Positions 25,921 through 34,462 of a stretch of DNA of 64,000 nt are shown one piece after another (position 1 is the stretch's first letter; the number at the start of each line of letters is the position of its first letter). The stretch covers positions 12,601-76,600 of the forward strand of contig CALAOB010000098.1 of assembly GCA_937927445.1 (NCBI GenBank), read 5' to 3'. A model generated the notes under the pieces. The model had not been told where the DNA came from, searched no databases, and was given only the letters and a program-made list of their open reading frames with translations. Both the position numbers and the translations under genes were made by a program. This DNA is from an uncultured Oribacterium sp. (GTDB taxonomy: Bacteria; Bacillota; Clostridia; Lachnospirales; Lachnospiraceae).

Positions 25921-26128
25921 AGGCTCGTCTTCAGAGCCTGGTCGCACGAGTCGTAAGAATCTAAAACAGGACCCTTAAGAGGCACTAGGCCCTCTGCAAA
26001 CGACGGAGTTTCCTTTTATGGAAACTCCGTGTTACAGAGGGGAACAAGGAAAAATTACTCCAAGTGCCTCTAAAGGGTCCTGTTTTGATTCTTATCTTCC
26101 TCGGCTCTAAGGTTCTGTAGACGAGTCT
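25921..26128 (+). repeat. Family 1 long hairpin element, copy A
   Basis: Folds into nested stems. The outer stem is AGGCTCGTCT/AGACGAGTCT. The long middle stem runs AAGAATC..AACAGGACCCTT..AGAGGCACT against AGTGCCTCT..AAGGGTCCTGTT..GATTCTT (about 30 bp). The inner hairpin is CCCTCTG..CGGAGTTTCC / GGAAACTCCG..CAGAGGG. One strand of the internal bulge keeps the core CAAGGAAAAATTACTCCA (26045-26062). It lies between the export gene and the tRNA-Leu terminator, i.e. where two units converge. No T-run follows either end. Confidence 0.85.
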
Positions 26129-26222
26129 CGGCCATGATCGTTATGATACCATCCGCAACAGGAATGCGCATCCTGCAAATCTGTCTCTATCGTCCATCCG
26201 TGTAATCTTTACGCCATAAAAC

Positions 26223-26255
26223 AAAAAAGAACCGATTCCATCGAATCGATTCTTT
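26223..26255 (-). terminator. Terminator of tRNA-Leu
   Basis: Minus strand: AAGAATCGATTC pairs with GAATCGGTTCTT around GATG and runs into TTTTTTGTTTT, directly after the tRNA. Confidence 0.9.
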
Positions 26256-26257
26256 CA

Positions 26258-26340
26258 TGCGGAAGAAGGGATTTGAACCCTCAAGAGTGTAACCTCACAC
26301 GGACCTGAACCGTGCGCGTCTGCCGTTCCGCCACTTCCGC
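26258..26340 (-). tRNA. tRNA-Leu (anticodon CAG)
   Basis: 83 nt with a class II long variable arm. Acceptor stem GCGGAAG/CTTCCGC, discriminator A, T arm GGGTTCAAATCCC. The anticodon stem CACGG/CCGTG closes the loop TTCAGGT, giving CAG, which reads CUG. The 3' CCA is not encoded. It has its own promoter and terminator. Confidence 0.95.
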
Positions 26341-26350
26341 GAACTCGTAT

Positions 26351-26379
26351 ATAATAGCATGATGATATGGGTTCGTCAA
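26351..26379 (-). promoter_or_regulatory. Sigma-A promoter of tRNA-Leu
   Basis: Minus strand: TTGACG (26379-26374), 17-nt spacer, TATTAT (26356-26351), 10 nt upstream of the mature tRNA. The layout is the same as for tRNA-Trp. Confidence 0.88.
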
Positions 26380-26496
26380 CAACTATTTTTCACTTTTTCA
26401 GAATAATTTTGACCTGATTTCGAACGTTTTCGAAGCACTGACTCAGCCAGCCATAATTATGCTTTCACCATACTCGGAATGCCAGATTACAGTGCA

Positions 26497-26718
26497 GAGG
26501 CCGGCGGTGAGGCTCTGTGACCGTAGAGCATTTCGATGTCTGTCCCAGGCGTTCTGCTAGGGGCGTCCCAATGTCCTATGTGCGCCCGAATTGTCTGAGG
26601 TCTGTTTTCCCATCAGGAAAACAGGCCGAGTATCGGGCGCTGGTTTGACGCCCCTTGCAGAAAGCGTGGTTGACAGACCCGAAATGCGTGATCGGTCACA
26701 AAGTCCACCGCCGGCCTC
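26497..26718. repeat. Family 2 long hairpin element, full copy
   Basis: 222 bp imperfect palindrome. The outer stem GAGGCCGGCGGTG / CACCGCCGGCCTC is perfect (13 bp). Further stems are GTGACC..GCATTTCG / CGAAATGC..GGTCAC, GTCTGTC/GACAGAC, TTCTGC..AGGGGCGTC / GACGCCCCT..GCAGAA and GCGCCCGA/TCGGGCGC, and the tip GTCTGTTTTCC-CATCA-GGAAAACAGGC. It lies between the rplT terminator and the tRNA-Leu promoter. The core sequence is unrelated to family 1. Confidence 0.82.
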
Positions 26719-26752
26719 TTCACGTTCGCTCGTCAGAATAGCCATGCGCATT

Positions 26753-26782
26753 AAAAAACCGACAGGACGAATCCTGTCGGTT
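26753..26782 (-). terminator. Terminator of the infC-rpmI-rplT operon
   Basis: Minus strand: ACCGACAGGATTCGTCCTGTCGGT hairpin followed by TTTTTTAA, a few bases after the rplT stop codon. Confidence 0.93.
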
Positions 26783-26787
26783 GAAGA

Positions 26788-27144
26788 TTACTTGTTGAGG
26801 TTAGCCTTTGCAGTCTCAGCGAGCTTTGCAAATCCCTCCGGATCAGCGATTGCGATCTCGGAAAGCATCTTACGGTTCATATCGATGCCGGCATTCTTGA
26901 GGCCGAACATGAACTTGCTGTAGGAAAGACCATTCAGTCTTGCAGCTGCGTTGATACGAGCGATCCAGAGCTGTCTGAACTGTCTCTTTCTCTCCTTACG
27001 GCCTCTGTAGGACTCCGTAAGTGCTCTCATTACGCTCTGCTTCGCTACTCTATAGTGCTTGGAGCGAGATCCTCTGTAGCCTTTAGCAAGCTTGAGTACT
27101 CTATTATGCTTCTTCTTAGCGTTTAATCCGCCCTTAATTCTCAT
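26788..27144 (-). CDS. rplT: 50S ribosomal protein L20
   Basis: 118 aa, full length and very basic. The N-terminal region ([28 protein letters not shown]) is the extended rRNA-binding tail and the C-terminal globular part ends [17 protein letters not shown]20 is needed for early 50S assembly and in Bacillus represses its own operon through the infC leader. Third gene of infC-rpmI-rplT, 28 nt after rpmI, and just ahead of the operon terminator. Confidence 0.97.
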   Translation of the reverse strand: MRIKGGLNAKKKHNRVLKLAKGYRGSRSKHYRVAKQSVMRALTESYRGRKERKRQFRQLWIARINAAARLNGLSYSKFMFGLKNAGIDMNRKMLSEIAIADPEGFAKLAETAKANLNK

Positions 27145-27172
27145 TTTAATTTCCTCCTCTAAAGTCTACAAA

Positions 27173-27376
27173 TCAAAGGTATGGAAGAATCTTCTTCATC
27201 GTCTTAACGTTGGTCTGATCAAGAACAGTATCCTTGCGCAGGCCTCTCTTACGCTTCGTTGTCTTCTTGGTGAGAATGTGAGACTTGTAAGCCTTGTTTC
27301 TTACAAGCTTTCCTGTGCCAGTAACTTTAAAGCGCTTAGCAGCAGCTCTCTTTGTCTTCAGCTTTAACTTTGCCAT
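27173..27376 (-). CDS. rpmI: 50S ribosomal protein L35
   Basis: 67 aa, full length. Typical L35 sequence with [19 protein letters not shown] at the start and KRKRGLRKD near residue 42. It is a small basic protein of the large subunit. It lies between infC (17-nt gap) and rplT (28-nt gap), the usual bacterial order, and is expressed from the infC promoter. Confidence 0.97.
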   Translation of the reverse strand: MAKLKLKTKRAAAKRFKVTGTGKLVRNKAYKSHILTKKTTKRKRGLRKDTVLDQTNVKTMKKILPYL

Positions 27377-27393
27377 AACAGCCTCCTGTGATT

Positions 27394-27915
27394 TTACTTT
27401 TTCGGGCTTATTACAATCGCCATGTTTCTGCCTTCTACCTTCGCCGGCTTATCGAGGACTGCGATGTCCTTCAGCTGCTCGGCGAACTCGTCAAGGATGT
27501 ACTTGGACTGATTCATACGAGACATCTCACGGCCTCTGAATCGAAGAGCTACCTTGACCTTATTGCCCTTCTCGAGGAACTTACGTGCAGCGGATAACTT
27601 CGTGTTGAGATCGTTCTGATCGATGTTCGGCGTCATACGGATCTCCTTCAGCTCAGTTACGCGCTGATTACGCTTGGCTTCCTTTTCCTTACGCATCATC
27701 TCGTAACGATACTTACCGAAGTCGGCGATCTTTACAACAGGCGGCGTTGCAGTCGGAGCGATCTTGATAAGATCCAGGTCCTTCTCCTTTGCCATCATAT
27801 AAGCGTCCTTGGAAGACATGATACCGAGCTGCTCGCCCTCTGCACCAATGACTCTTACCTCTCTGTCACGGATCTGCTCGTTAATTTCGATGCTTGCGTT
27901 TTTCTTAATAGCCAT
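27394..27915 (-). CDS. infC: Translation initiation factor IF-3
   Basis: 173 aa from ATG 27915 ([20 protein letters not shown]); GGAGAGGAG lies directly upstream, while the frame open further upstream has no site. N-terminal IF3 domain (about 10-80), linker, and C-terminal domain containing [17 protein letters not shown] and [11 protein letters not shown]-3 binds the 30S subunit, checks the initiator tRNA/start codon and stops early joining of 50S. First gene of infC-rpmI-rplT, preceded by a leader of about 155 nt with a terminator-like stem (27945-27978), so expression is probably controlled by attenuation. Confidence 0.95.
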   Translation of the reverse strand: MAIKKNASIEINEQIRDREVRVIGAEGEQLGIMSSKDAYMMAKEKDLDLIKIAPTATPPVVKIADFGKYRYEMMRKEKEAKRNQRVTELKEIRMTPNIDQNDLNTKLSAARKFLEKGNKVKVALRFRGREMSRMNQSKYILDEFAEQLKDIAVLDKPAKVEGRNMAIVISPKK

Positions 27916-27944
27916 AAACTCCTCTCCACATACACTGGTCGAAT

Positions 27945-27978
27945 GCAAAAAAATGGCGGATTGTAAGCCAATCCACCA
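27945..27978 (-). promoter_or_regulatory. Leader terminator (L20-type attenuator) before infC
   Basis: Minus strand: GGTGGATTG-GCTTA-CAATCCGCC followed by ATTTTTTTGC, a complete intrinsic terminator inside the leader, 30 nt before the infC start. The Bacillus infC leader is terminated when L20 binds; the same gene order and layout here suggest the same control. The upstream leader (27979-28073) should hold the L20 site and anti-terminator. Confidence 0.78.
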
Positions 27979-28079
27979 TAATGAAAATACACGAAGTAAT
28001 AATCAAATATGAACCCGGGTCAGTTATAACTGCCAAGGTGAGGTGGATACCTACTTTCCTTTGTCTTTACGACCATCAT

Positions 28080-28108
28080 AGATTAGCACCAGTCCGTACT
28101 GATGTCAA
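28080..28108 (-). promoter_or_regulatory. Sigma-A promoter of infC-rpmI-rplT
   Basis: Minus strand: TTGACA (28108-28103), 17-nt spacer, TAATCT (28085-28080). Transcription should start near 28073, leaving a leader of about 157 nt. Confidence 0.85.
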
Positions 28109-28199
28109 GCCTGTATTTATTTCTTTTGGCGACATTTTCGCACCCCGCTGTATGCATTGGCCGAACCCTTGTTCCCACGGGCAATGTCTCCATCCGGGC

Positions 28200-28814
28200 T
28201 CACGCCTGTGTCTCCGGGGTTTCCGGTGCATCCATGATCTCGTCGATGATCGCATAGATGTTCTCGAGCCCCTGCTTCGACTGGGAGGAGAACGGGATCA
28301 TCGTGCAGTTTTCCGTCGCGTGCAGGGCCTTGCGGATCGCGGCGGTCTGCTTCTTGATCTGTGAGCGGTTGATCTTATCCATCTTCGTCAGGATAACGAT
28401 CGGCTCGAAGCCGGTAACCTGGGTCACGTAGTCGAACATCTGGATGTCAAGCTTCGACGGATCGTGACGGATATCCACGAAAAGGATCACTTCTTCGATA
28501 TCATCCGAGGTCTCGAGATAGCGGTTGATCATACGTCCCCACTTCTCCTGCTCGACCGCACCGGTGGAGGCATAGCCGTAGCCCGGAAGATCGACGAGGT
28601 AGAATCGATCATTGATATTATAGAAGTTGATCGTACGTGTCTTACCCGGTGTCGAGCTCGTACGGGCGAAGTTCTTACGATTGACGAAGGCATTGATAAA
28701 GGAGGACTTTCCGACGTTGGATCGTCCCGCCATGACAAATTCAGGTTTTCCGGTCTTCGGAAGCTCGGATTTTACGCCCAGCACTCTCTCCAGATCTACA
28801 GAAGTGATCTTCAT
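28200..28814 (-). CDS. engB: Ribosome biogenesis GTPase EngB (YsxC/YihA)
   Basis: 204 aa, full length. Single G domain: G1 GRSNVGKSS (about 30-38), G2 region TSSTPGKTRTINFY, G3 DLPGYGYAS (about 75), G4 TKMD (about 142) and G5 SSQSK (about 175). Essential in most bacteria for late 50S assembly. The start follows AAGGAGATTCC. It is the last gene after clpP-clpX, an order shared by many Firmicutes, separated from clpX by a hairpin (28866-28900). Confidence 0.95.
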   Translation of the reverse strand: MKITSVDLERVLGVKSELPKTGKPEFVMAGRSNVGKSSFINAFVNRKNFARTSSTPGKTRTINFYNINDRFYLVDLPGYGYASTGAVEQEKWGRMINRYLETSDDIEEVILFVDIRHDPSKLDIQMFDYVTQVTGFEPIVILTKMDKINRSQIKKQTAAIRKALHATENCTMIPFSSQSKQGLENIYAIIDEIMDAPETPETQA

Positions 28815-28865
28815 GGAATCTCCTTTTCTTAGTGACGATGTGTATGTGACGATATCAATGGTTCA

Positions 28866-28900
28866 GTAAACCCGGTCGGCACGTGACCGATCGGGTTTAC
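28866..28900 (-). terminator. Strong hairpin between clpX and engB
   Basis: GTAAACCCGATCGG and CCGACCGGGTTTAC pair over 14 bp (one G-T) around a 7-nt loop. It lies 7 nt after the clpX stop. No T-run follows, so it may stabilise or process the mRNA rather than end it. Confidence 0.5.
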
Positions 28901-28906
28901 TCAGAC

Positions 28907-30181
28907 TCATACAGCCGTGTCGGTGGCATCTGCATGCTGGGCTGCTTTCTTTTCCTTACGTGTGATGATCGGTTCCCCGCTTCCCTTCACCACATCCTCC
29001 GTGATCTCCACGCTCTGGATGTCCGGCTCAGACGGAATCTCATACATGATGTCCATCATCATGTCTTCCATGATGGAGCGGAGTCCTCTGGCACCGGTCT
29101 TGCGCTCCGCTGCCTTCTCGGCGATGGCGGTGACCGCCTCATTCGTGAATCGGAGCTCGACGCCGTCGATCTCAAACAGCTTCTGATACTGCTTCACGAG
29201 CGCGTTCTTTGGGGTCGTCAGAATGCGCTTCAGGGTCGTCGCATCATGGGACTGCAGGGTGACGTCGACCGGCACTCGTCCGATAAACTCCGGGATGAGA
29301 CCGAAGCGCACGAGGTCCTCCGGCTGTACCTGACGAAGGATGTCATCGTAGTTGTCACGATTCTTCTCGACGATATCGGCACCGAAGCCCATCGATCCGG
29401 AAGCGACACGCTTCTCGATGATGTGCTCGAGTCCGTCAAATGCACCACCGCAGATGAACAGAATGTTCGTCGTATCGATCTGGATAAGCTCCTGCTGCGG
29501 GTGCTTTCGTCCGCCCTGAGGTGGTACCGAAGCGACGGTTCCCTCGAGGATCTTCAGCAGTGCCTGCTGAACGCCCTCACCGGAAACATCACGGGTGATG
29601 GAGACATTCTCCGACTTCTTCGTGATCTTATCGATCTCATCGATATAGATGATACCAATCTCTGCACGCTTGATATCATAGTCTGCCGCCTGAATCAGCT
29701 TCAGGAGGATGTTCTCGACATCCTCGCCGACATAGCCGGCTTCGGTGAGCGCGGTCGCATCGGCGATTGCGAACGGAACACCGAGAATGCGGGCCAGGGT
29801 CTGTGCCAAGTAGGTCTTACCGGTACCGGTCGGTCCGATCATCAGGATGTTCGACTTCTGCACATCGATATCCTTGATTTTCGAGGTGATGCGCTTGTAG
29901 TGGTTATAGACCGCGACAGACAGTACTTTCTTCGCCTCATCCTGTCCGATCACATATTCATCGAGGAAATCATGGATCTCCTTCGGCTTCAGAAGATGGA
30001 TGTCCGAGGTGTCGCTGTCCTCTCTGAAATCGCCGTTCTGCTCGTTCAGGATTTCCTCGCAGAGCTCGACGCACTCGTCACAGATATAATTATTATTTAA
30101 ACCGGCGATGAGCTTATGGACCTGCTTCGCTGATTTACCGCAGAAAGAGCAGCGGATTTTGTCGTCTGGTTTCATTTGCAT
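28907..30181 (-). CDS. clpX: ATP-dependent protease ATPase ClpX
   Basis: 424 aa from ATG 30181 (GAGAGG 9 nt upstream; the longer open frame has no site). N-terminal zinc-binding domain [15 protein letters not shown]...CDEC (about 10-42), then one AAA+ module with Walker [10 protein letters not shown] (about 120) and Walker [10 protein letters not shown], sensor motifs, and the tripeptide-type IGF loop region (SMGFGAD) that docks ClpP. It unfolds tagged proteins and threads them into ClpP. It stands 49 nt after clpP and is expressed with it. Confidence 0.96.
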   Translation of the reverse strand: MQMKPDDKIRCSFCGKSAKQVHKLIAGLNNNYICDECVELCEEILNEQNGDFREDSDTSDIHLLKPKEIHDFLDEYVIGQDEAKKVLSVAVYNHYKRITSKIKDIDVQKSNILMIGPTGTGKTYLAQTLARILGVPFAIADATALTEAGYVGEDVENILLKLIQAADYDIKRAEIGIIYIDEIDKITKKSENVSITRDVSGEGVQQALLKILEGTVASVPPQGGRKHPQQELIQIDTTNILFICGGAFDGLEHIIEKRVASGSMGFGADIVEKNRDNYDDILRQVQPEDLVRFGLIPEFIGRVPVDVTLQSHDATTLKRILTTPKNALVKQYQKLFEIDGVELRFTNEAVTAIAEKAAERKTGARGLRSIMEDMMMDIMYEIPSEPDIQSVEITEDVVKGSGEPIITRKEKKAAQHADATDTAV

Positions 30182-30230
30182 GAATTCAGTCCTCTCGTTC
30201 TGGTTAGTCTGGTAATGCTGGTACCGGTAC

Positions 30231-30854
30231 TCAGTTCCGTACCTCAGCTGCTTCGCGTGATTCGAAGATATGATCAACGATGCCGTACTCCAGCGCCTGC
30301 TGAGCGGTCATCCAGTGATCACGCTCGGTATCCTCCATCACCTTCTCCACCGGCTGTCCGCAGTTGGCTGCGAGGATCTCTGCCATGTGCTTCTTTGTAC
30401 GAAGGATCCACTCTGCTGTGATCTGGATTTCCGTCGCCTGGCCCTGTGCACCGCCGGACGGCTGATGAATCATAACCTCAGCATTCGGAAGGATCATACG
30501 CTTGCCCTTCGTACCGCCAGCCAGAAGGAAGGCACCCATCGAAGCGGCCATGCCGACGCAGATGGTGGATACGTCACACTTGATATAACGCATGGTATCG
30601 TAGATCGCCATACCGTCCGTGATGACACCACCCGGGCTGTTGATGTACAGGCTGATGTCCTTATCCGGATCCTCGGACTCGAGGTACAGAAGCTGTGCCA
30701 CGACGAGGGAAGCGGTATCATGGTTTACCTCGTCCCCGAGGAAGATGATACGCTCGTTCAGCAGACGGGAGAAGATGTCGTAGGAACGCTCTCCTCTGGA
30801 TGTCGACTGAATGACATACGGAATCGTTGTAATATCTCTAGGTGTTAAATTCAT
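30231..30854 (-). CDS. clpP: ClpP protease proteolytic subunit
   Basis: 207 aa, full length. Catalytic triad: Ser in GMAASMGA (about 99), His in MIHQPSGG (about 124) and Asp in TERDHWM (about 173). It forms the tetradecameric chamber that works with ClpX (next gene) and ClpC (2098-4668). ATG at 30854 with GGAGG 7 nt upstream. Only 27 nt lie between the start codon and the tig terminator, too few for a promoter, so transcription must read through that terminator or start inside tig. Confidence 0.97.
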   Translation of the reverse strand: MNLTPRDITTIPYVIQSTSRGERSYDIFSRLLNERIIFLGDEVNHDTASLVVAQLLYLESEDPDKDISLYINSPGGVITDGMAIYDTMRYIKCDVSTICVGMAASMGAFLLAGGTKGKRMILPNAEVMIHQPSGGAQGQATEIQITAEWILRTKKHMAEILAANCGQPVEKVMEDTERDHWMTAQQALEYGIVDHIFESREAAEVRN

Positions 30855-30881
30855 AATGAAACCTCCATATGGGTTTTCTGT

Positions 30882-30911
30882 AAAAAAGGCGGTGCAGTTA
30901 CCTGCACCGCC
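30882..30911 (-). terminator. Terminator (leaky?) between tig and clpP
   Basis: Minus strand: GGCGGTGCAG-GTAA-CTGCACCGCC followed by TTTTTT, a perfect 10-bp stem. Confidence 0.92.
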
Positions 30912-30947
30912 AGAAATCTTTAAACCTTCGATGAAGCGATACAGGAA

Positions 30948-32285
30948 TTACTCCTCTGTCTTCTCCTCGTCCTCAGCAGCCTTCTTGGACTTCTTCTCTG
31001 CCTTTACAAGGTTCGCCTCAGCTACGAGCATATCGATGGTCTCCTGGAAAGCGATCTCTCTCTTCATGCTCTCCTTCTGCTCCTCAGAAACAGTCTTCTT
31101 GAGATCATCATACTCCATCTTGTACTGCTCTGCGATCTTCTTGAACTCCTCATCTACGCGCTCATCAGCGACGGTGATGTTCTCCTTCTCCATGATCGCT
31201 TCGATAACGAGGGAAGTCTTGAGATTCTTCTCAGCACTCTCCTTCATCTGCTCCTTGATCTGCTCTACGGTCTGGCCGGTGATCTGGAGATACTGATCCA
31301 TCGGGATACCCTGCTGAGCAAGTCTGGTCTGGTAATCATAGAGCATGTTGTCCAGCTGAGCCTCAAGCATCGGTGCCGGAATCTCTACGGAAGCGTTCTC
31401 AACAACCTTCGCGATGACGTTTCTCTCATTGGTTGTGGTTGCAGCCTTCTCCTTCTCCTCCTTCAGGGTCTTCTTCAGATCCTTCTTATACTCGTCGAGG
31501 GTATCGAACTCGGAAACCTCGGAAGCGAACTCATCATCAGCAGCCGGAACCTGCTTCTCCTTGACAGCCTTGATGGTGGTTACGAAAAGTGCTTCCTTAC
31601 CTGCGAGATCCTTTGCGCCGTAGTTCTCCGGGAAGGTAACCTTTACATCGACAGTCTCACCAGCCTTGTGGCCGATCAGCTGATCCTCGAAGCCCGGGAT
31701 GAAGGTGCCGGAACCGATGGTCAGCGGGTAATCCTCGCCCTTACCACCTTCGAACTCAACGCCATCTACGGAGCCCACGAAATCGATGGTTGCGATATCA
31801 TCCTTCTTGATCTCACGCTCAACCTCAACGACACGTGCATTCTTCTCGAGCTCAGCAGCGAGCTTCTCGTTTACTTCCTTTGCGCTTACCGTGGTCTCCG
31901 CCTTCTCTACCGTAACGCCCTTATACTCACCGAGGGTAACCTCTGGCTTTACAGCAACGGTTGCTGTGTAGATCACGTTCTGATCCATACCGATCTGCTC
32001 TACGCCGATCTCCGGTCTGGAAACGATCTCGAGGCCGGACTCCTTCGCAGCCTCCGGATAGGTCTTATCAAGAATCTCATTGAGCGCATCCTCGAAGAAT
32101 ACCTGTGGTCCGTACATCTTCATGATCATCTCCTTCGGTGCCTTGCCCTTACGGAAACCAGGAAGATTGAACTTGTTACGGTTCTTCTTGTATGCTACAT
32201 CGATGGCCTTTAAAAACTCAGCATTGTCCACCTCAACGGTCAGCTTAGCCATATTCTTCTCAAGATTTTCAACTTTAACGCTCAT
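30948..32285 (-). CDS. tig: Trigger factor (peptidyl-prolyl isomerase chaperone)
   Basis: 445 aa from ATG 32285 (GGAGG 8 nt upstream). Ribosome-docking N-domain with the signature GFRKGKAP (about 45-52), FKBP-type PPIase domain (about 160-240, with TIDFVGSVDGVEFEGGKGEDY), and the helical C-domain that forms the chaperone cradle; a Lys/Glu-rich tail ends the protein. It meets nascent chains at the ribosome exit. The order tig-clpP-clpX is conserved in bacteria. It has a sigma-A promoter (32380-32408) and a terminator before clpP. Confidence 0.96.
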   Translation of the reverse strand: MSVKVENLEKNMAKLTVEVDNAEFLKAIDVAYKKNRNKFNLPGFRKGKAPKEMIMKMYGPQVFFEDALNEILDKTYPEAAKESGLEIVSRPEIGVEQIGMDQNVIYTATVAVKPEVTLGEYKGVTVEKAETTVSAKEVNEKLAAELEKNARVVEVEREIKKDDIATIDFVGSVDGVEFEGGKGEDYPLTIGSGTFIPGFEDQLIGHKAGETVDVKVTFPENYGAKDLAGKEALFVTTIKAVKEKQVPAADDEFASEVSEFDTLDEYKKDLKKTLKEEKEKAATTTNERNVIAKVVENASVEIPAPMLEAQLDNMLYDYQTRLAQQGIPMDQYLQITGQTVEQIKEQMKESAEKNLKTSLVIEAIMEKENITVADERVDEEFKKIAEQYKMEYDDLKKTVSEEQKESMKREIAFQETIDMLVAEANLVKAEKKSKKAAEDEEKTEE

Positions 32286-32379
32286 TAAGAGTACCTCCGA
32301 AACTTTCGTTTTATATATTATGCAAACGCACAGGGGAAATGCGCATACTTCTCCCATGAGTCAGCATATCCGATGAAAG

Positions 32380-32408
32380 ATTATAGCACGTAAAAAAGTC
32401 CCACGCAA
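32380..32408 (-). promoter_or_regulatory. Sigma-A promoter of tig
   Basis: Minus strand: TTGCGT (32408-32403), 17-nt spacer, TATAAT (32385-32380), just after the rpsA terminator; leader about 90 nt. Confidence 0.82.
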
Positions 32409-32414
32409 GGATTT

Positions 32415-32451
32415 TAAAAAAAGAGAGCCGGACATTTCTGTCCGACCCTCT
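32415..32451 (-). terminator. Terminator of the cmk-ispH-rpsA operon
   Basis: Minus strand: AGAGGGTCGGACA-GAAA-TGTCCGGCTCTCT followed by TTTTTTAAAA, 12 nt after the S1 stop codon. Confidence 0.92.
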
Positions 32452-32462
32452 GTCTATGCGGA

Positions 32463-33599
32463 TTACTCCTCGTCTACGCGCTCAGCCTCAGCCTTGCCTA
32501 CAGCCTCGATGTCAACATCTGCAACATCGAGATCTTCCTTGCGCTCCGGCTCGGAAAGAGCCTTCATGCTCAGGGAAATCTTGTGGCTGTCTACGTCGAG
32601 ATCGACGATCTTCGCCTCGATCTCCTGACCAACCTCGAGAACGTCTGATGGCTTGTTCACGTGATCTCTGGAAATCTGAGATACATGAAGAAGTGCATCG
32701 ATGCCCTTCTCAAGCTCTACGAATGCGCCGAAGTCTGTCATACGTGCAACCTTGCCGCTTACAACAGTACCAACAGCGAACTTGGTCTCTGCATCCTTCC
32801 ACGGGTTCTCATCCGGGAACTTACGTGTAAGAGCGATTCTCTCACCGTTGATTTCCTTAACAAGTACCTTAACCTCCTGGCCGGACTTGAAAAGCTTCTT
32901 CGGGTTCTCGATACGACCCCAGGACATCTCGGAGATATGAAGGAGACCATCAGCGCCACCGAGATCGATGAATGCACCGAAATCAGTAAGGTTCTTAACA
33001 ACACCGGTACGAACATCGCCGACCTGAAGCTCGCTGAAGAGCTTGTCGTGCTGCTCCTTCTTCGTAGCGGCCATAAGCTGCTTACGATCACCGATGACTC
33101 TGCGCTTCATCGGATTGAACTCAGTGATCACAAACTGGATATCCTGACCCTGATACTTGGTGAGATCTCTCTCGAAGGTATCAGATACGAGGGATGCAGG
33201 GATAAATACACGTGCACCATTTACCTCAACATTCAGGCCGCCCTTGACAACCTGAACAACCTTGCCGGTAAGAACGGTCTGGTTCTCAAATGCATCCTTA
33301 AGCTCCTCGGAAGCCTTGGAAGCAAGTGCCTCTCTGTGGGAAAGAACAACCTGTCCCTCTCCATCGTTAACCTTCTTTACCTTGCACTCGATTTCATCGC
33401 CGACATTGACTACTGTGGTGAGGTCTACAGTGTTATCTGCGCTGTAATCACTTCTGGTCATGATACCATCGGACTTGTACCCAATGTTGAGTGCAATCTC
33501 GTCAGGCTTTACACTAATAACCTTACCAGTAACAATCTCCCCTGCATGAATAGACTTTAATGATGCGTCAAGCATCTGTTCAAAACTCATCTCTGACAT
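32463..33599 (-). CDS. rpsA: 30S ribosomal protein S1-like protein
   Basis: 378 aa from ATG 33599 (GGAGG 9 nt upstream). Four S1 RNA-binding domains: about 20-90, 105-170, 190-260 (VRTGVVKNLTDFGAFIDLGGADGLLHISEM) and 275-345 (GKVARMTDFGAFVELEKGIDALLHVSQIS), then an acidic tail; four domains is usual for Firmicutes, six for Proteobacteria. It aids mRNA binding on the 30S subunit. Its first 20 nt lie inside the end of ispH in another frame. In many Clostridia IspH and S1 are one fused protein; here they are separate but overlapping. Confidence 0.93.
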   Translation of the reverse strand: MSEMSFEQMLDASLKSIHAGEIVTGKVISVKPDEIALNIGYKSDGIMTRSDYSADNTVDLTTVVNVGDEIECKVKKVNDGEGQVVLSHREALASKASEELKDAFENQTVLTGKVVQVVKGGLNVEVNGARVFIPASLVSDTFERDLTKYQGQDIQFVITEFNPMKRRVIGDRKQLMAATKKEQHDKLFSELQVGDVRTGVVKNLTDFGAFIDLGGADGLLHISEMSWGRIENPKKLFKSGQEVKVLVKEINGERIALTRKFPDENPWKDAETKFAVGTVVSGKVARMTDFGAFVELEKGIDALLHVSQISRDHVNKPSDVLEVGQEIEAKIVDLDVDSHKISLSMKALSEPERKEDLDVADVDIEAVGKAEAERVDEE

Positions 33600-34452
33600 A
33601 ATTTTGAACCTCCTCAATAATTTCTTTCGGGGTGCTTGCCCCAGCTGTAATACCTACGTTTTGAACCGCTTCATCCTGAACGAAGTTAAGATCTCCAACC
33701 GTTTGTATCAACTGGGTGTTACGACACTGGTCTTTACAAATCTCAAAAAGTTTCTTCGTGTTGGAGGAACTGCGCCCTCCAATGACAATCATCGCGTCGG
33801 ACTGTTTCGCCAGTTCCTTCGCTTCCGACTGTCGCTCAAACGTTGCGTTGCAAATCGTATTAATAGCATTAACATAATAATGCTTTTTTTTCAAAATATC
33901 AATAATTAGTTTGAATTTATCGATATTAAACGTGGTTTGTGACACAACAACCACGCTTCTGCCCTCTCCGTTTGGTAATTTTTCAGCGGTTTCGATGTCC
34001 GGAATCGCTGAAATGACGCCTTCCGCCCAGCCCATGATCCCGACGACCTCCGGGTGCTCCGGATTTCCGGTCACGAAGACCTCCTCTCCGGCCGCGGTGT
34101 GCTGCTGCACGAGGCGCTGGATCTTCTGGACAAAGGGACACGAAGCATCGACGGCTTCGACCCTCTGCTTTTCGAGCAGCTCGTAGATGTGCTTCGGCAC
34201 CCCGTGCGCACGGATGATGACGATACCATCGCGGAGCGTCGCAAGCTCCTCCTCGGATTCGAGCACCTGTACGCCCTCTGCGGCGAGCTTCTGAATCACG
34301 GTTTCGTTATGCACGATCGGTCCGTAGGTATAGATCGAACGCTGTTCCTCGGCCGATTTTCCATGCTCCTCCTCGAGCACGCGGTAAACGGTATCGACCG
34401 CGCGCTGTACGCCGAAGCAGAAGCCGGCGGTTTTCGCAAGTGTGACCTTCAT
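33580..34452 (-). CDS. ispH: 4-hydroxy-3-methylbut-2-enyl diphosphate reductase
   Basis: 290 aa, full length. Last enzyme of the MEP pathway, turning HMBPP into IPP and DMAPP with a [4Fe-4S] cluster. Cluster cysteines are seen in GFCFGVQRAV (Cys12), DASCPFVQK (about 100) and INTICNAT (about 197); the active-site motif GNPEHPEVVG is present. ATG at 34452 follows the cmk stop by 10 nt. Its last codons overlap the rpsA start by 20 nt, so the two are probably translated in a coupled way. Confidence 0.95.
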   Translation of the reverse strand: MKVTLAKTAGFCFGVQRAVDTVYRVLEEEHGKSAEEQRSIYTYGPIVHNETVIQKLAAEGVQVLESEEELATLRDGIVIIRAHGVPKHIYELLEKQRVEAVDASCPFVQKIQRLVQQHTAAGEEVFVTGNPEHPEVVGIMGWAEGVISAIPDIETAEKLPNGEGRSVVVVSQTTFNIDKFKLIIDILKKKHYYVNAINTICNATFERQSEAKELAKQSDAMIVIGGRSSSNTKKLFEICKDQCRNTQLIQTVGDLNFVQDEAVQNVGITAGASTPKEIIEEVQNYVRDEF

Positions 34453-34462
34453 AGCGCTGTCC

